From Chlorogloeopsis sp. ULAP01 (GTDB taxonomy: Bacteria; Cyanobacteriota; Cyanobacteriia; Cyanobacteriales; Nostocaceae): a stretch of 64,000 nucleotides of DNA. Location of the stretch: the NCBI RefSeq assembly GCF_030381805.1, contig NZ_JAUDRH010000004.1, forward strand, positions 1 through 64,000, given 5' to 3'. Below, one piece after another: positions 19,232 to 29,452 of the stretch. The notes below the pieces were generated by a model, which saw nothing but the letters and a program-made list of their open reading frames with translations, had not been told where the DNA came from and searched no databases. Numbering within the stretch: the first letter of the stretch is position 1; each line of letters begins with the position of its first letter. The translations under genes were made by a program, and so were the position numbers.

Positions 19232-19468
19232 ATGAATATGAAAGATAAGGCTACCGATGCGGAAAACAGATTAACCGATAAGGTAGAAATTGCAATTCGC
19301 CTAGACTCGGAGTTAGTGGAGCAAATTCATCACTTAACTAACGATCCCAGTAAAGTGATTGAGGTGGCAATCCGCCAGTGGTTAAGAGGTGAGGTACCCA
19401 GGGATGATGAACTGACACGCAACCCAAGACGCACACCGATTCCACCTAGAGGTGAATGGAACGATTAA
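19232..19468 (+). CDS. Small protein with ribbon-helix-helix-like segment
   Basis: This is a 78-aa soluble protein. The part VEIAIRLDSELVEQIHHL followed by PSKVIEVAIRQWLRG has the strand-helix-helix pattern of RHH/CopG-type DNA-binding domains. The C-terminal tail is short and basic (NPRRTPIPPRGEWND). It could be a small transcriptional regulator or an orphan antitoxin. No toxin partner is next to it, as the next gene is a histidine kinase 188 bases downstream. The start ATG at 19232 is followed by MKDKATDAENR. The family assignment is tentative. Confidence 0.62.
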   Translation: MNMKDKATDAENRLTDKVEIAIRLDSELVEQIHHLTNDPSKVIEVAIRQWLRGEVPRDDELTRNPRRTPIPPRGEWND

Positions 19469-19656
19469 CATAACAAAAATAAATATTTGTTCATGGAGGA
19501 TGAAAATAGTGTAAATTTTATCAGTTACATTCCACTAGTGAAAAATCCTCAATTCAAGCATACTTAAGGTATAACAAGGTGTAAAAAGTTATGCCAAACT
19601 GGAAGCAGCTTTAAAAAAAGTATTGTGGGTTGCCATTAGTCTATCCAACTCGAGTC

Positions 19657-21408
19657 ATGAGTATTACTGCTAATTCCCAACTGCCAAATCTTGTGTCTGA
19701 GAATCAGAAAGCTATTACCAGTAAAACTGATGGCTCATGGGCAAATTTAGGAGCAGAGTTGGTGTACATGCAAGATGGAGCTGGGCGTTACCTCTCCTTT
19801 TATTGGCAACATAGCCAGAAGTTCTGTTTAGATCCTCAGCAGGTAGTTGCCGATGCCAAAGGAGAGGCAATTTTTGCCCCAGTAGATAAGGTTGCTTATT
19901 TAGAGCGGTTGCAACGGATACTAACAACTTTGGTGCCAGAAAAGTTTCAGTGCTGGTTTTGTTATCGCGAACAGCTTATTGAGTTAGAGTTGACAATTAG
20001 TGCGATTTTACCAGCACTGGGTAGTGCTGCAACCACGGTTTTGGTAATGGGAAGATTACTTCAAGCTACAGTTAGTAAAGCAGAACTAAATGTGTCAGCG
20101 CCACCGCCTACAGGATTAGAATTGACTTTACGTTCGCAGCACAATCATCAGTTAGTAACCCAGATTACTAGAAACATTCGACGCACTCTAGAATTGGATG
20201 TTATTTGGCAACAAACCGTGGACTGTTTAGGAGAAGCTCTCCTATTGAAGCGTTGCATCATCTGTCCTTACCAACCACCAAGTGATAAGTTGAAGGTAAT
20301 AGCAGAGTATCGTCAAAAAGAAGTTAAGTCTGTGCTGGGAATAGAAATGTATGCCGCTTCTGAGCCAGCATTTGCTCAAGCTTTGGCAACTCTAGAACCG
20401 ATTTTGGTTCAAAACCCTCAACATCTGCTACTCGAACAAGAGAAAATGTTGATCGTGGCAACTTGCTATCAAGATCAACCCAATGGATTGATAGCTGCAA
20501 CTTTGTGTAATGATTGTTACGAAGTAACGACGGCAGAACTAGAACTGGCAAAAGAAGTAGCAGATCAACTGGGTACAGCGATCGCCCACGCCACCCTCTA
20601 TAAAGAACTAGAAGCAGCACGACAACAAGCCGAAGAAGCCTCACGCCTTAAAAGTGAGTTTCTAGCTAATGTTTCCCACGAAATTAGAACGCCACTCAAC
20701 GGCATGATTGGATTTTTAAAGTTGATTTTGGACGGAATGGCAGACGATCCAGAAGAACAAAAGCAGTTTTTGATGGAAGCTCACAAATCATCACTGCATC
20801 TACTCGATGTGATTAGTGACATCCTAGACTTTGCCAAAATTGAAGCAGGCAAAATGGAAATGGAACTTAGAGCAGTGAGTTTGGAGGAACTGTTCGGTAA
20901 TGTGGGCAATTTTATGCGTTTACAAGCAGAACAGAGAAAACTCAGCTTCCGGATGCAACTGCCAGAAACTTCCGATGAAATACTTGTCTATGGCGACTAC
21001 CAGCGCCTCAAACAAGTCATGCTCAATTTAGTTGGTAATGCGATCAAATTCACCCAGGAAGGTGGTGTCACCATCAGCGCTGATGTAGTTCGCAAGAAAG
21101 TGATATTTCAAGACCAAGAATTTCCTGGTATGGTCAGAGTGCGTGTAGCAGACACTGGTATCGGTGTTTCCTTAGACAAACAAGACAAATTGTTTCAATT
21201 ATTCTCACAAGTTGATGGTTCCCGCACTCGCCAGTATGGCGGTACAGGCTTAGGACTAGTCATATCCCAAAAATTAGTAGAAGCAATGGGTGGAGAAGTA
21301 CATTTTTACAGCTTAGGCGAAGGGCTTGGTTCAACAGTCACTTTTACCGTACCGCTTTATCAACAACCTGTGATGGTTTCCTCCACTGAAAGTAGTTCTC
21401 AAGATTAG
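19657..21408 (+). CDS. GAF-domain sensor histidine kinase
   Basis: This sensor kinase of about 583 aa passes a signal by autophosphorylation. An N-terminal PAS-like or unassigned domain covers roughly 30-150. A GAF domain follows (about 165-310), introduced by RNIRRTLELDVIWQQTVDCL. A short coiled coil leads to the HisKA phospho-acceptor FLANVSHEIRTPLNG. The ATPase domain has N box VMLNLVGNAIKFT, G1 VADTGIGV and G2 GGTGLGLVISQKL. No membrane segment or receiver domain is present, so it is a soluble kinase with an unlinked regulator. The GAF lacks an evident bilin cysteine. A TTG at 19630 could add nine residues; ATG 19657 is preferred. Confidence 0.9.
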   Translation: MSITANSQLPNLVSENQKAITSKTDGSWANLGAELVYMQDGAGRYLSFYWQHSQKFCLDPQQVVADAKGEAIFAPVDKVAYLERLQRILTTLVPEKFQCWFCYREQLIELELTISAILPALGSAATTVLVMGRLLQATVSKAELNVSAPPPTGLELTLRSQHNHQLVTQITRNIRRTLELDVIWQQTVDCLGEALLLKRCIICPYQPPSDKLKVIAEYRQKEVKSVLGIEMYAASEPAFAQALATLEPILVQNPQHLLLEQEKMLIVATCYQDQPNGLIAATLCNDCYEVTTAELELAKEVADQLGTAIAHATLYKELEAARQQAEEASRLKSEFLANVSHEIRTPLNGMIGFLKLILDGMADDPEEQKQFLMEAHKSSLHLLDVISDILDFAKIEAGKMEMELRAVSLEELFGNVGNFMRLQAEQRKLSFRMQLPETSDEILVYGDYQRLKQVMLNLVGNAIKFTQEGGVTISADVVRKKVIFQDQEFPGMVRVRVADTGIGVSLDKQDKLFQLFSQVDGSRTRQYGGTGLGLVISQKLVEAMGGEVHFYSLGEGLGSTVTFTVPLYQQPVMVSSTESSSQD

Positions 21409-21975
21409 TCAATAGTCATTTGTCATTGGTAGGGGCGGGTTTAGAAGATAAATGATCAGTTTGAACGGCAAGATTATCAACAAAACCCGCACGGCAGTCG
21501 CACTCGACGCGCTTAACCCGACGCCAGGTGACGCCAGTCGCTACAACGCGGGGAACCCGCGCAACGCGCTGGCTCCTTTATGCCGGGGAACCCTTTCGCC
21601 AGTCGCTACAAGTCGGCAAAGCCGCGCAACGCGCTGGCTCCTTTATGCCGGGGAACCCTTATTTTCGCTTATCCACTACTCTGCGAGAAGCCGGACTACG
21701 TCCGTCTACGTGTCTACGCCAGTCGCTACAAGTCGGCACTAGACGCGTTCGTCGTCAGGCGTTGCGTTAGCTAGCGGCTACCCTCCGGGAAGCCGCAAGG
21801 GCGCGCTGGCTCACCACCGCACTGGCTCCGCAAGGGCGCGCTGCCTGCCGTACAGTAGTTAGTAGTTCTCTCCCCTGCTCCCCTGCCCCCTCCCCTTCTT
21901 GTTCAAATAAAAGCCAGTGGGAGTGACAATCCTCTAGTAGATTAAACTGAGAAAGGTAGAAATCAACGTGGTTGT
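21409..21975. repeat. GC-rich repeat cluster (about 21478-21855)
   Basis: This 567-bp gap contains three CCAGTCGCTACAA units and an exact 39-bp direct repeat at 21557-21595 and 21622-21660 (period 65). Many CGCGCTGGCTC-like palindromic pieces occur too. The reverse complement of the map-lepA repeat is at 21500-21535. Several overlapping frames are open, but they follow the repeat periodicity and look like no protein, so I call no gene. Confidence 0.8.
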
Positions 21976-22626
21976 ATGGCACCTCTAAAAACTGCCCGCG
22001 AGTTATTTCAAACCGCTTATGCAAGTCGTTACACCTGGGATGCTAGCTTCCCTGGCTACAGCGCAGATGTGCAAGTGGTTCAGGGAGGGAAAGTTTACAC
22101 AGGAAAAATTTGTATTAACCGCGACAAGAGTATAGAAGTAACGGAAGTCAACAACGAAGAAGTAGAACAAGGTATTTACACTCAACTACAGGACATAATC
22201 AACCATCGTCAGCCCACTTCTTTTGAAGAATCCTATGGCAACTACGAATTTATTCAAGGAGAAATAGACGATACAGGTGCAGTAAATATCTTGGTCAAAG
22301 ATGACTCTACGGAGTCATATTATAAAATTAGAGGTAAAGAATTTTGCCAAGTGCGTCAAGTAATGGGTCGCATAGCTTTTGAGATTGATACCCATGCAAG
22401 TTTAGATACAGGTTCGGGTTATGTTGCTACTTGCTATGACGCTATTTTTCGCAACCGTGAAACGAACGAAGTCAAAAGTATTCTAAAATTTGAAGACACT
22501 TTTGAAAAAATAGGAGAGTACTATATTCTGGCTAAACAAATAGTGCAAGATTGTCAAGCTGGAGATAATACTACAACTGAATTTAGTTATTCCAATATCA
22601 AATTAATTAAACCTGCTGCTGTATAG
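21976..22626 (+). CDS. DUF3386 family protein
   Basis: This 216-aa soluble protein resembles the cyanobacterial DUF3386 family, whose function is not established. The N-terminus ARELFQTAYASRYTWDASFPGYSADV and the middle motif VMGRIAFEIDTHASLDTGSGYVA are the recognisable parts. It is mostly predicted beta strand, with no signal peptide. The start ATG at 21976 is followed by APLKTARE. It lies after a repeat cluster and is probably transcribed alone. Confidence 0.85.
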   Translation: MAPLKTARELFQTAYASRYTWDASFPGYSADVQVVQGGKVYTGKICINRDKSIEVTEVNNEEVEQGIYTQLQDIINHRQPTSFEESYGNYEFIQGEIDDTGAVNILVKDDSTESYYKIRGKEFCQVRQVMGRIAFEIDTHASLDTGSGYVATCYDAIFRNRETNEVKSILKFEDTFEKIGEYYILAKQIVQDCQAGDNTTTEFSYSNIKLIKPAAV

Positions 22627-22784
22627 TCCTTAACTATTAGCATTTGCCATTTGTCATGTATCCATAGCCAGAATAAATGACAAAGGACTACTAGACAAAG
22701 TACGATCTAGCAGTAAATAGGTCTAGGATGTAGTTAACAACAAATATTGAAATAAATTTTTCGACTCCAAAGAGGTCTGAAGCT

Positions 22785-23015
22785 ATGGAACTGACAGTTG
22801 AAAATGTAGAATCTGTCCTAGATGAAATGCGTCCGTACCTCATGTCTGATGGTGGCAACGTGGAACTAGTAGAACTCGATGGCCCTATCGTTAAACTACG
22901 CTTACAAGGTGCTTGTGGTTCTTGCCCAAGTTCCACTATGACCCTAAGAATGGGTATTGAACGCCGTCTGAAAGACATGATTCCTGAAATTGCAGAAGTT
23001 GAGCAAGTAATTTAG
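22785..23015 (+). CDS. nfu: NFU-type iron-sulfur scaffold protein
   Basis: This is a 76-aa single NifU C-terminal domain. Such proteins carry a 4Fe-4S cluster between two subunits and pass it to target enzymes, which in cyanobacteria include photosystem I. The cluster motif is CGSC in LQGACGSCPSSTMTL. The N-terminal helix ELTVENVESVLDEMRPYLMSDGGNV is typical. The size fits the short cyanobacterial Nfu proteins, which lack other domains. A ribosome-site-like AGAGG precedes the ATG. Heptameric repeats follow the gene. Confidence 0.95.
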   Translation: MELTVENVESVLDEMRPYLMSDGGNVELVELDGPIVKLRLQGACGSCPSSTMTLRMGIERRLKDMIPEIAEVEQVI

Positions 23016-23212
23016 GGACTAGGGACTAGAGACTAGGGACTAGGGATTAGGTATTAGGGTTAGGGACTAGGGACTAAAGAAGGAGAGAAGCCAGTGCGTT
23101 AGGAAACCTCTGCAAATGCCTGTACTCCTGCGTGTCCCTTGTCTCATTTTCATCCCTAGCCTCTAGCCTCTAGCCTCTAGCCTCTAGCCCCTAGCCTAGC
23201 CCCTAGCCCCTT
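23014..23212. repeat. Two opposed heptameric repeat arrays
   Basis: GGGACTA/GGGATTA heptamers at about 23014-23078 are followed by TAGCCTC/TAGCCCC heptamers at about 23154-23212, reading as partial complements. Such arrays are typical of heterocystous cyanobacteria. The second array runs to within two bases of the GH57 start codon. Confidence 0.8.
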
Positions 23213-23213
23213 C

Positions 23214-25448
23214 ATGCTTATGTCCCATCCCCTCTACGTTGCTTTTATTTGGCATCAACATCAACCGCTATACAAATCCCGCAGTGGTACTTCGGCTTTG
23301 TCTCAGCAGTATCGTCTGCCTTGGGTGCGTTTACACGGTACTAAGGATTATCTGGATCTAATACTGATTTTAGAGAGGTACTCAAAGTTACATCAAACAG
23401 TAAATTTAGTACCATCCTTAATCCTGCAACTGGAAGATTACATAGCAGGTACAGCCTTTGATCCATATTTAGAAGTTAGTTTAACGCCGTGTCAACAATT
23501 AACTCAACATCAGCGAGAGTTTATTGTTCAACACTTTTTTGATGCCAATCACCATACTTTAATCGATCCTCATCCTCGCTACCGCGAGCTTTACTATCAA
23601 AGGCAGGAGCAAGGACAAACTTGGTGCTTAGAAAATTGGCAAGAACATGATTATAGCGATTTACTAGCTTGGCATAATTTGGCTTGGATTGACCCAGTGT
23701 TTTGGGATGATCCAGAAATAGACGCATGGTTAAAGCAGGGACGGAATTTCACTTTAAGTGATCGCCAACGTATTTATTCCAAGCAACGAGAAATTATTAG
23801 CCGCATTATTCCCCAACATCGCAAAATGCAACAAGCGGGGCAATTGGAAGTTACAACTTCACCCTACACCCACCCAATTTTGCCTTTGCTTGGCGATACG
23901 AACTCTGGTCGAGTAGCCGTGCCAAATATAACATTACCAGAGTATAGGTTTCAGTGGCCAGAAGATATCCCCCGGCATTTACGAAAAGCTTGGAACTTAT
24001 ATCTAGATAGATTTGAACAAGAACCACGCGGTTTGTGGCCTTCGGAGCAATCGGTTAGCCCGGAAATTTTACCGTATATAATAAAACAAGGATTTAAGTG
24101 GATTTGTTCCGATGAAGCGGTACTTGGTTGGACATTAAAGCACTTTTTCCACCGCGATGCAGTTGGAAACGTCCAAGAACCAGAATTAATGTACCGTCCT
24201 TATCGTCTAGATACTCCAGCAGGGGATTTAGCGATTGTGTTTCGCGATCATAGATTGTCTGACTTGATTGGCTTTACCTATGGTTCTATGCCACCAAAGC
24301 AAGCAGCAGCAGATTTAGTGGGACACTTGCAAGCGATCGCCAAAATGCAAAGAGAGCGCCCCAGCGATCAACCTTGGTTAGTTACCATCGCCTTGGATGG
24401 GGAAAATTGCTGGGAATTTTATCAGCAAGATGGGAAACCATTCCTAGAAGCTCTTTACGCAACCCTCGAACGAGAACCACACTTAAAACTAGTTACCGTT
24501 TCGGAGTTTATCGAACAATTTCCTCCTACGGCAACTATTCCCCAAGCCCAACTACACAGTGGTTCATGGGTGGATGGCAGTTTCACCACCTGGATCGGCG
24601 ATCCCGTCAAAAATCGTGCTTGGGATTACTTAACACAAGCAAGGGAAGTATTAGCAAGTCATCCCGAAGCCACGGAAGAAAACAACCCAGCAGCTTGGGA
24701 AGCTTTATATGCAGCAGAAGGTTCTGATTGGTTCTGGTGGTTTGGTGAAGGACACTCCTCCAATCAAGATGCCATTTTTGATCAATTATTTCGGGAACAC
24801 TTGTGCGGGATTTACAAAGCCCTCAATGAACCAATCCCCCCGTATCTGCGGCTACCTTTAGAAGTTCACGAAGCACGGGGAAGCCACCGCCCAGAAAGCT
24901 TTATTCATCCAAGCATAGATGGTAAAGGAGATGAACAAGACTGGGATAAAGCCGGGCGTATAGAGGTAGGTGGCGCACGAGGAACGATGCACAACAGCAG
25001 CGTCATCCAGCGCTTGTGGTATGGGGTGGATCACCTGAATTTCTATTTGCGAGTAGACTTCAAAACAGGCGTTCAACCAGGGCAAGATTTGCCAGCAGAA
25101 TTGAACTTGCTGTGGTTCTATCCTGGTAGAACAATGCATAATAGCCCCATGCCTTTAGCTGATGTGCCAGATGTAGAACCAGTTAATTACTCGTTCCACC
25201 ACCATTTAGAAATTAACTTGCTCACCCAATCAATTCAGTTCCGCGAGGCTGGAGAGCATTATCAGTGGCATCCGCGAACTAGTCGCGCCCAAGTCGCCTT
25301 TGATCGTTGTTTAGAAATTGCTGTACCGTGGGCAGATTTACAAGTTCCACCCGATTTCGCCTTGCGCCTAATTCTGGTGCTGGCAGATGAAGGATGTTTT
25401 CGTAACTATTTACCAGAGAATGCTTTAATTCCGATTGAGGTTCCTTAA
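23214..25448 (+). CDS. Glycoside hydrolase family 57 protein
   Basis: GH57 enzymes act on alpha-glucans as amylases, amylopullulanases or branching enzymes. The 744-aa protein has the conserved motif 1 region FIWHQHQPLY, the nucleophile region GLWPSEQSVSPEI, WICSDEAVLGW and ALDGENCWEFY. The C-terminal third (about 560-744) is beta-rich with many aromatic residues and could bind glucan. There is no signal peptide, so it likely works on intracellular glycogen. Two possible starts are ATG 23214 and ATG 23220, and the second gives the cleaner MSHPLYVAF. The exact substrate is not readable. Confidence 0.92.
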   Translation: MLMSHPLYVAFIWHQHQPLYKSRSGTSALSQQYRLPWVRLHGTKDYLDLILILERYSKLHQTVNLVPSLILQLEDYIAGTAFDPYLEVSLTPCQQLTQHQREFIVQHFFDANHHTLIDPHPRYRELYYQRQEQGQTWCLENWQEHDYSDLLAWHNLAWIDPVFWDDPEIDAWLKQGRNFTLSDRQRIYSKQREIISRIIPQHRKMQQAGQLEVTTSPYTHPILPLLGDTNSGRVAVPNITLPEYRFQWPEDIPRHLRKAWNLYLDRFEQEPRGLWPSEQSVSPEILPYIIKQGFKWICSDEAVLGWTLKHFFHRDAVGNVQEPELMYRPYRLDTPAGDLAIVFRDHRLSDLIGFTYGSMPPKQAAADLVGHLQAIAKMQRERPSDQPWLVTIALDGENCWEFYQQDGKPFLEALYATLEREPHLKLVTVSEFIEQFPPTATIPQAQLHSGSWVDGSFTTWIGDPVKNRAWDYLTQAREVLASHPEATEENNPAAWEALYAAEGSDWFWWFGEGHSSNQDAIFDQLFREHLCGIYKALNEPIPPYLRLPLEVHEARGSHRPESFIHPSIDGKGDEQDWDKAGRIEVGGARGTMHNSSVIQRLWYGVDHLNFYLRVDFKTGVQPGQDLPAELNLLWFYPGRTMHNSPMPLADVPDVEPVNYSFHHHLEINLLTQSIQFREAGEHYQWHPRTSRAQVAFDRCLEIAVPWADLQVPPDFALRLILVLADEGCFRNYLPENALIPIEVP

Positions 25449-25877
25449 TGAAGATTTGGTGTTCGTTGATGGTGGTTATTTAGTAGAGCTTTGTGTAAAA
25501 TCGTAGCGCTCTTAAACGCTGAGTTTTACCAAATGTACAGCGCTTTTTAACTGATTGACCACAAACAGTAGGGTGGGTATTGTCTGTTTAATCTCAGGTG
25601 GTAAACAGTTGAGATATTGGTGAGCAATGCCCGCCTTACAGAAAAATTAGTATCGTTCAAAAAACAATCATTAAAAAGTCACAAATTCTTTGCGTAATTT
25701 TCCGTAAATATTCTCTCCGGGAAATATGCCTTGCTTTTTGAATAGTTTGAATTCAAGGCTAATAAAGGTCATTTTTTTGCAAAGATATAGCTATACTACT
25801 GGCGGAAAAAAATATTTTTAGTTACATTAAAGACATGATAAAGTTGCTGTCTCACCTCAACTAAGCTTGATCTGGCG
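25449..25877. other. GH57-kinase gap
   Basis: This 429-bp gap has no gene. An interrupted inverted repeat (GGGTGGGTATTG near 25571 and CAATGCCCGCC near 25624) resembles common dispersed cyanobacterial repeats. The rest is AT-rich and should hold the promoter of the kinase at 25878. Confidence 0.45.
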
Positions 25878-26978
25878 ATGAATAGCTTTTCTAGTCAAAA
25901 AATACCGAGTTTTCACGCAGATATTTTCAAGCAAACCCAGCTTTGGCAGCTGTGTGGTACGCAAAGACTATTTCGCGATCGCTACGAAATTCTACGAATT
26001 TTGGGTAGAGGTGGTTTTGGTGTCACGTTTTTAGCTAAAGATACAGTGTTACCAGGTAATCCTGTATGCGTAATTAAACAACTTTGTCCAAAAACAACTA
26101 ATCCCCAAAGCTGGGAACGTGCTTGTATTCGCTTTAAAAAAGAAGCAAAAACCTTGGCTCGGCTCGGTAGTCATTCTCAAATTCCCATGCTGTTAGATTA
26201 TTTTGAAAGTCAGGGGGAATTTTACTTAATTCAAGAATATATAAAGGGTTCTAATTTAGCACAGGAAGTGAAGCGCAATGGTTGCACTAGTGAAGCTGCT
26301 GTGAGACAACTGTTGCAAGAATTACTACCAGTTCTACAATACGTTCACAAGCATGGGGTGATTCATCGGGATATTAAACCTCATAACTTGCTGCGTTGTA
26401 AAGATGATGGGCGGTTGGTGCTAATTGATTTTGGTGCAGTTAAAGAAGAATTACGCAACACTGCTGAAACTTCCATCCATCAAAACGCTAACACCAATTT
26501 TATTGGAACTATGGGATTTGCACCACCAGAACAACTTTCCCTGCGTCCAGTTTATGCCAGTGATATATACGCTGTAGGCATGACTTGTCTGTATTTGCTC
26601 ACAGGAAAATCACCTCTAGAATTTAATCGCGATCCAAGTACTGGTGAAATTAATTGGCAAGAACAACTAAATCTCAGTGAGCATTTTGCCCAAGTGTTAT
26701 CCAAAATGCTTAAAAACTCGATAGAGGAGCGCTTTAAGTCAGTTGATGATGTCGTTTGGGCTTTGGGCATGGAATCATATTTGCCCACATTACATAGCTG
26801 TTTAAGTACTCAAAGGCTTGGAAGTGGTTGGAATGAACCAATTGAGAAAGAATCTTCTGATCAGTATTTATCGCCTCTAGCTAGAACAGCTAAAACAATC
26901 CGACAATGGCAAACAAAGCTAAAGGCAAAAAATTCTCACAACCGCCAGAAGCTCTATACATCTGATGTATCACATTAA
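25878..26978 (+). CDS. Serine/threonine protein kinase
   Basis: This 366-aa Hanks-type kinase has a glycine loop ILGRGGFGVTFLAKD, a VAIK-like lysine in CVIKQLCPK, the catalytic loop VIHRDIKPHNLL and IDFGAVKEE as the DFG segment. The activation segment ends TMGFAPPEQ. Unlike the next kinases it has no N-terminal zinc-ribbon motif, no membrane segment and no WD40 repeats. The C-terminal 60 residues are basic and low-complexity. It opens a run of four related kinases and may have given rise to, or diverged from, the others. The substrate is unknown. Confidence 0.94.
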   Translation: MNSFSSQKIPSFHADIFKQTQLWQLCGTQRLFRDRYEILRILGRGGFGVTFLAKDTVLPGNPVCVIKQLCPKTTNPQSWERACIRFKKEAKTLARLGSHSQIPMLLDYFESQGEFYLIQEYIKGSNLAQEVKRNGCTSEAAVRQLLQELLPVLQYVHKHGVIHRDIKPHNLLRCKDDGRLVLIDFGAVKEELRNTAETSIHQNANTNFIGTMGFAPPEQLSLRPVYASDIYAVGMTCLYLLTGKSPLEFNRDPSTGEINWQEQLNLSEHFAQVLSKMLKNSIEERFKSVDDVVWALGMESYLPTLHSCLSTQRLGSGWNEPIEKESSDQYLSPLARTAKTIRQWQTKLKAKNSHNRQKLYTSDVSH

Positions 26979-27264
26979 CAATTCAGCAAAAATTAAGAAA
27001 CTAGAAATATATATCAGGACGTATTTTGCTTTGTTTTGGCTATAAGTATTAGGAGAAAATACGTTTTTATTAATACTTTTTAGTCTAGTATTTATCGCTA
27101 ATTATCTCACTTTTGCAGTTTTCCAAGTGACACTATACCTGTCATAAAACTAACAAAATATTTTCTTGCTATTTAGTACAATACAAGGAATTGTTAATGA
27201 TGATAAAAAGTTTTTTCTGGGCTAATTTAGTATAGCTTGCCACGCAGTATTGCCTCTCTAGATA

Positions 27265-29292
27265 ATGATCTGCTGCCTAAATCCTGATTGCCCGTATCCC
27301 CTCAATCCTGATGGAATGGATTTTTGTCAAACTTGCAACACCCCGCTCGTGGCGCTGTTGCGAAATCGCTTTCATGTCACCCGTGTACTCTCAGATGAAG
27401 GCGGTTTTGGTAGAACTTATTTAGCAGAGGATTTAGATAAACTCAATGAACGCTGTGTTATTAAACAATTAGCACCCAAATTTCAAGACAGTTGGGCGCT
27501 TTCTAAAGCTATGGATCTGTTTCATAAAGAAGCACAAAGACTACAACAACTCGGAGAACATTCGCAGATCCCAACTTTATTAGCTTACTTTGAAGAAAAT
27601 AATTATCTGTATTTAGTGCAGCAGTTTATTGATGGACAAAATTTGCTCAAGGAACTGCAACAAAAAAGAGGATATAGTGCTAAAGAGGTTCGAGAAATCC
27701 TATTAGATTTATTGCCTGTGCTCAAGTTTATTCATGAACGAGGAGTCATTCACCGAGATATTAAGCCCCAAAATATTATCCGCCGTAAAAGTGATGGGCG
27801 TTTATGTCTAATTGATTTTGGCTCTTCTAAGCAGTTAACAGCCAAAGTACAGATCCCCATGGGTACTTCTATTGGATCTCATGGTTATTCGGCAATTGAA
27901 CAAATTAGAGATGGCAAGGCTTATCCAGCTAGTGATTTGTTTAGTTTGGGAGCTACCTGTTTTCATCTTCTCACCGGAGTTTCTCCTTTTAAACTGTGGA
28001 CAGAAAATGGTTATGCTTGGGCTCAGGATTGGCGGGAATTTTTGAAAAACCCAATTAGTGATGAATTAGCTGAGGTAATTGATAAGCTGTTAGAAAAAGA
28101 TGTGAAACAGCGCTATCAATCGGCAGATCAAGTATTAAAAGATTTATTTCCTAAGCAAACATCACTTACAAAACAAGCTAATACTCCGACCGATTTGCCA
28201 CAAATACAGCCAACATTAGTATCAAGAAAATATACGTTACTGAGAAACTTTTTCTTGTTTTGTTCTGTAATTCTGTTGCTAGTGTTAGGGCAATTCTTTT
28301 ATAGACAATCAGGCAGGTTAGAACTGTCTATATCTTCTAGCTTCGGAAAATCTCATCATCATGCTGACAGTAACAAGATTATTCCTCAAACTGAAGTTAC
28401 TTTAAGGAATTTTTATTTAGCCAACACCTTTAAATCACCCGATCGCTCAGTTTTATCTGTTGCGTTTGATCCTCATGGCAAAACCATCGTTAGTAATAGT
28501 GGTAATACTATCAAAATGTGGAGTTTGGCAACAGGACAGGAAATTTATACCCTCAAAGGACACACTGGTCGAGTTAATATCATTGCTATGACTTTGGATG
28601 GACAAACTCTTGTCAGTGGTAGTGAAGACAAAACTATTAAATTGTGGAATCTAGCCAGAGGGCAAGAAATCCGCACTTTAGACGGGTATTTTAATTCAGT
28701 ACGTGCCTTTGCCATTAGTCCGGATGGCAAAACTCTAGCCATTGGTGGTGATGGCAACACAATTAAATTGTGGGATCTGACTACCGGACAACAAATTCGT
28801 ACTTTGAGGAGTCATTCTTCTTGGGTTAGTTCTGTTGCTTTTAGCCCAGATGGACAAACCCTTGCCAGTGGCAGCCGTGACAAGACGATTAAACTGTGGA
28901 ATTTGGCAAATGGAGAGACAATTCGCACTTTTACAGGCCATTCCCAGACTGTAACATCAATCGCGATTACCCCGGATGGTAACACTTTAGTTAGTGGTAG
29001 TGAAGACAAGACTATTAAACTTTGGAATCTGGATACAGGACAACAAATCCGCACTTTGCGCGAACACAGCGATCAGGTGAATGCGATCGCCATTACCTCA
29101 GACGGTCATATCCTTGCTAGTGGTAGTCTTGATCAGACGATTAAATTGTGGAATCTGGATACAGGCGAGGAAATTCAGACTCTTGAGGGACATGATGGCA
29201 AAATTCAGTCTCTCACCTTCAGTCAAGACGGAAAAACCCTTGTCAGCAGTGCTTTTGAGCATACTATCAAAGTTTGGCGGATGTCTGATTAA
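27265..29292 (+). CDS. Ser/Thr kinase with C-terminal WD40 propeller
   Basis: This 675-aa membrane kinase begins with a zinc-ribbon-like motif (CCLNPDCP and CQTCNTP, residues about 3-27). The kinase domain spans about 34-300, with GGFGRTYLAED, VIHRDIKPQNII and IDFGSSKQL. One membrane helix lies at about 325-345 (FFLFCSVILLLVLGQFF). Seven WD40 blades follow, each ending in IKLWN or a variant. That is enough for one complete propeller, placed outside the cytoplasmic membrane if the kinase is inside. The propeller is probably a binding or sensing platform. It is paralogous to the kinases at 32494 and 34707. Confidence 0.95.
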   Translation: MICCLNPDCPYPLNPDGMDFCQTCNTPLVALLRNRFHVTRVLSDEGGFGRTYLAEDLDKLNERCVIKQLAPKFQDSWALSKAMDLFHKEAQRLQQLGEHSQIPTLLAYFEENNYLYLVQQFIDGQNLLKELQQKRGYSAKEVREILLDLLPVLKFIHERGVIHRDIKPQNIIRRKSDGRLCLIDFGSSKQLTAKVQIPMGTSIGSHGYSAIEQIRDGKAYPASDLFSLGATCFHLLTGVSPFKLWTENGYAWAQDWREFLKNPISDELAEVIDKLLEKDVKQRYQSADQVLKDLFPKQTSLTKQANTPTDLPQIQPTLVSRKYTLLRNFFLFCSVILLLVLGQFFYRQSGRLELSISSSFGKSHHHADSNKIIPQTEVTLRNFYLANTFKSPDRSVLSVAFDPHGKTIVSNSGNTIKMWSLATGQEIYTLKGHTGRVNIIAMTLDGQTLVSGSEDKTIKLWNLARGQEIRTLDGYFNSVRAFAISPDGKTLAIGGDGNTIKLWDLTTGQQIRTLRSHSSWVSSVAFSPDGQTLASGSRDKTIKLWNLANGETIRTFTGHSQTVTSIAITPDGNTLVSGSEDKTIKLWNLDTGQQIRTLREHSDQVNAIAITSDGHILASGSLDQTIKLWNLDTGEEIQTLEGHDGKIQSLTFSQDGKTLVSSAFEHTIKVWRMSD

Positions 29293-29452
29293 TAGTTTTT
29301 TCTTCTACCAAATAACGTTAAAAACTTACTAATGCTTCCGAAAAGATATGATAACGATGTGTAAATAAAGCTATTCCCAAATATTACAATAAATAGGCTC
29401 TCAAGTTTGTCCATTAAACAATCTGTAGAGTGGTGCAACTGGGGAATCTGCT

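Noticed and set aside
21452..21774. Three overlapping plus-strand open frames in the repeat cluster, 64-96 codons each
   Set aside because: All three frames are open because the repeats lack stop codons. They repeat the same short peptides and have no recognisable fold or ribosome site.
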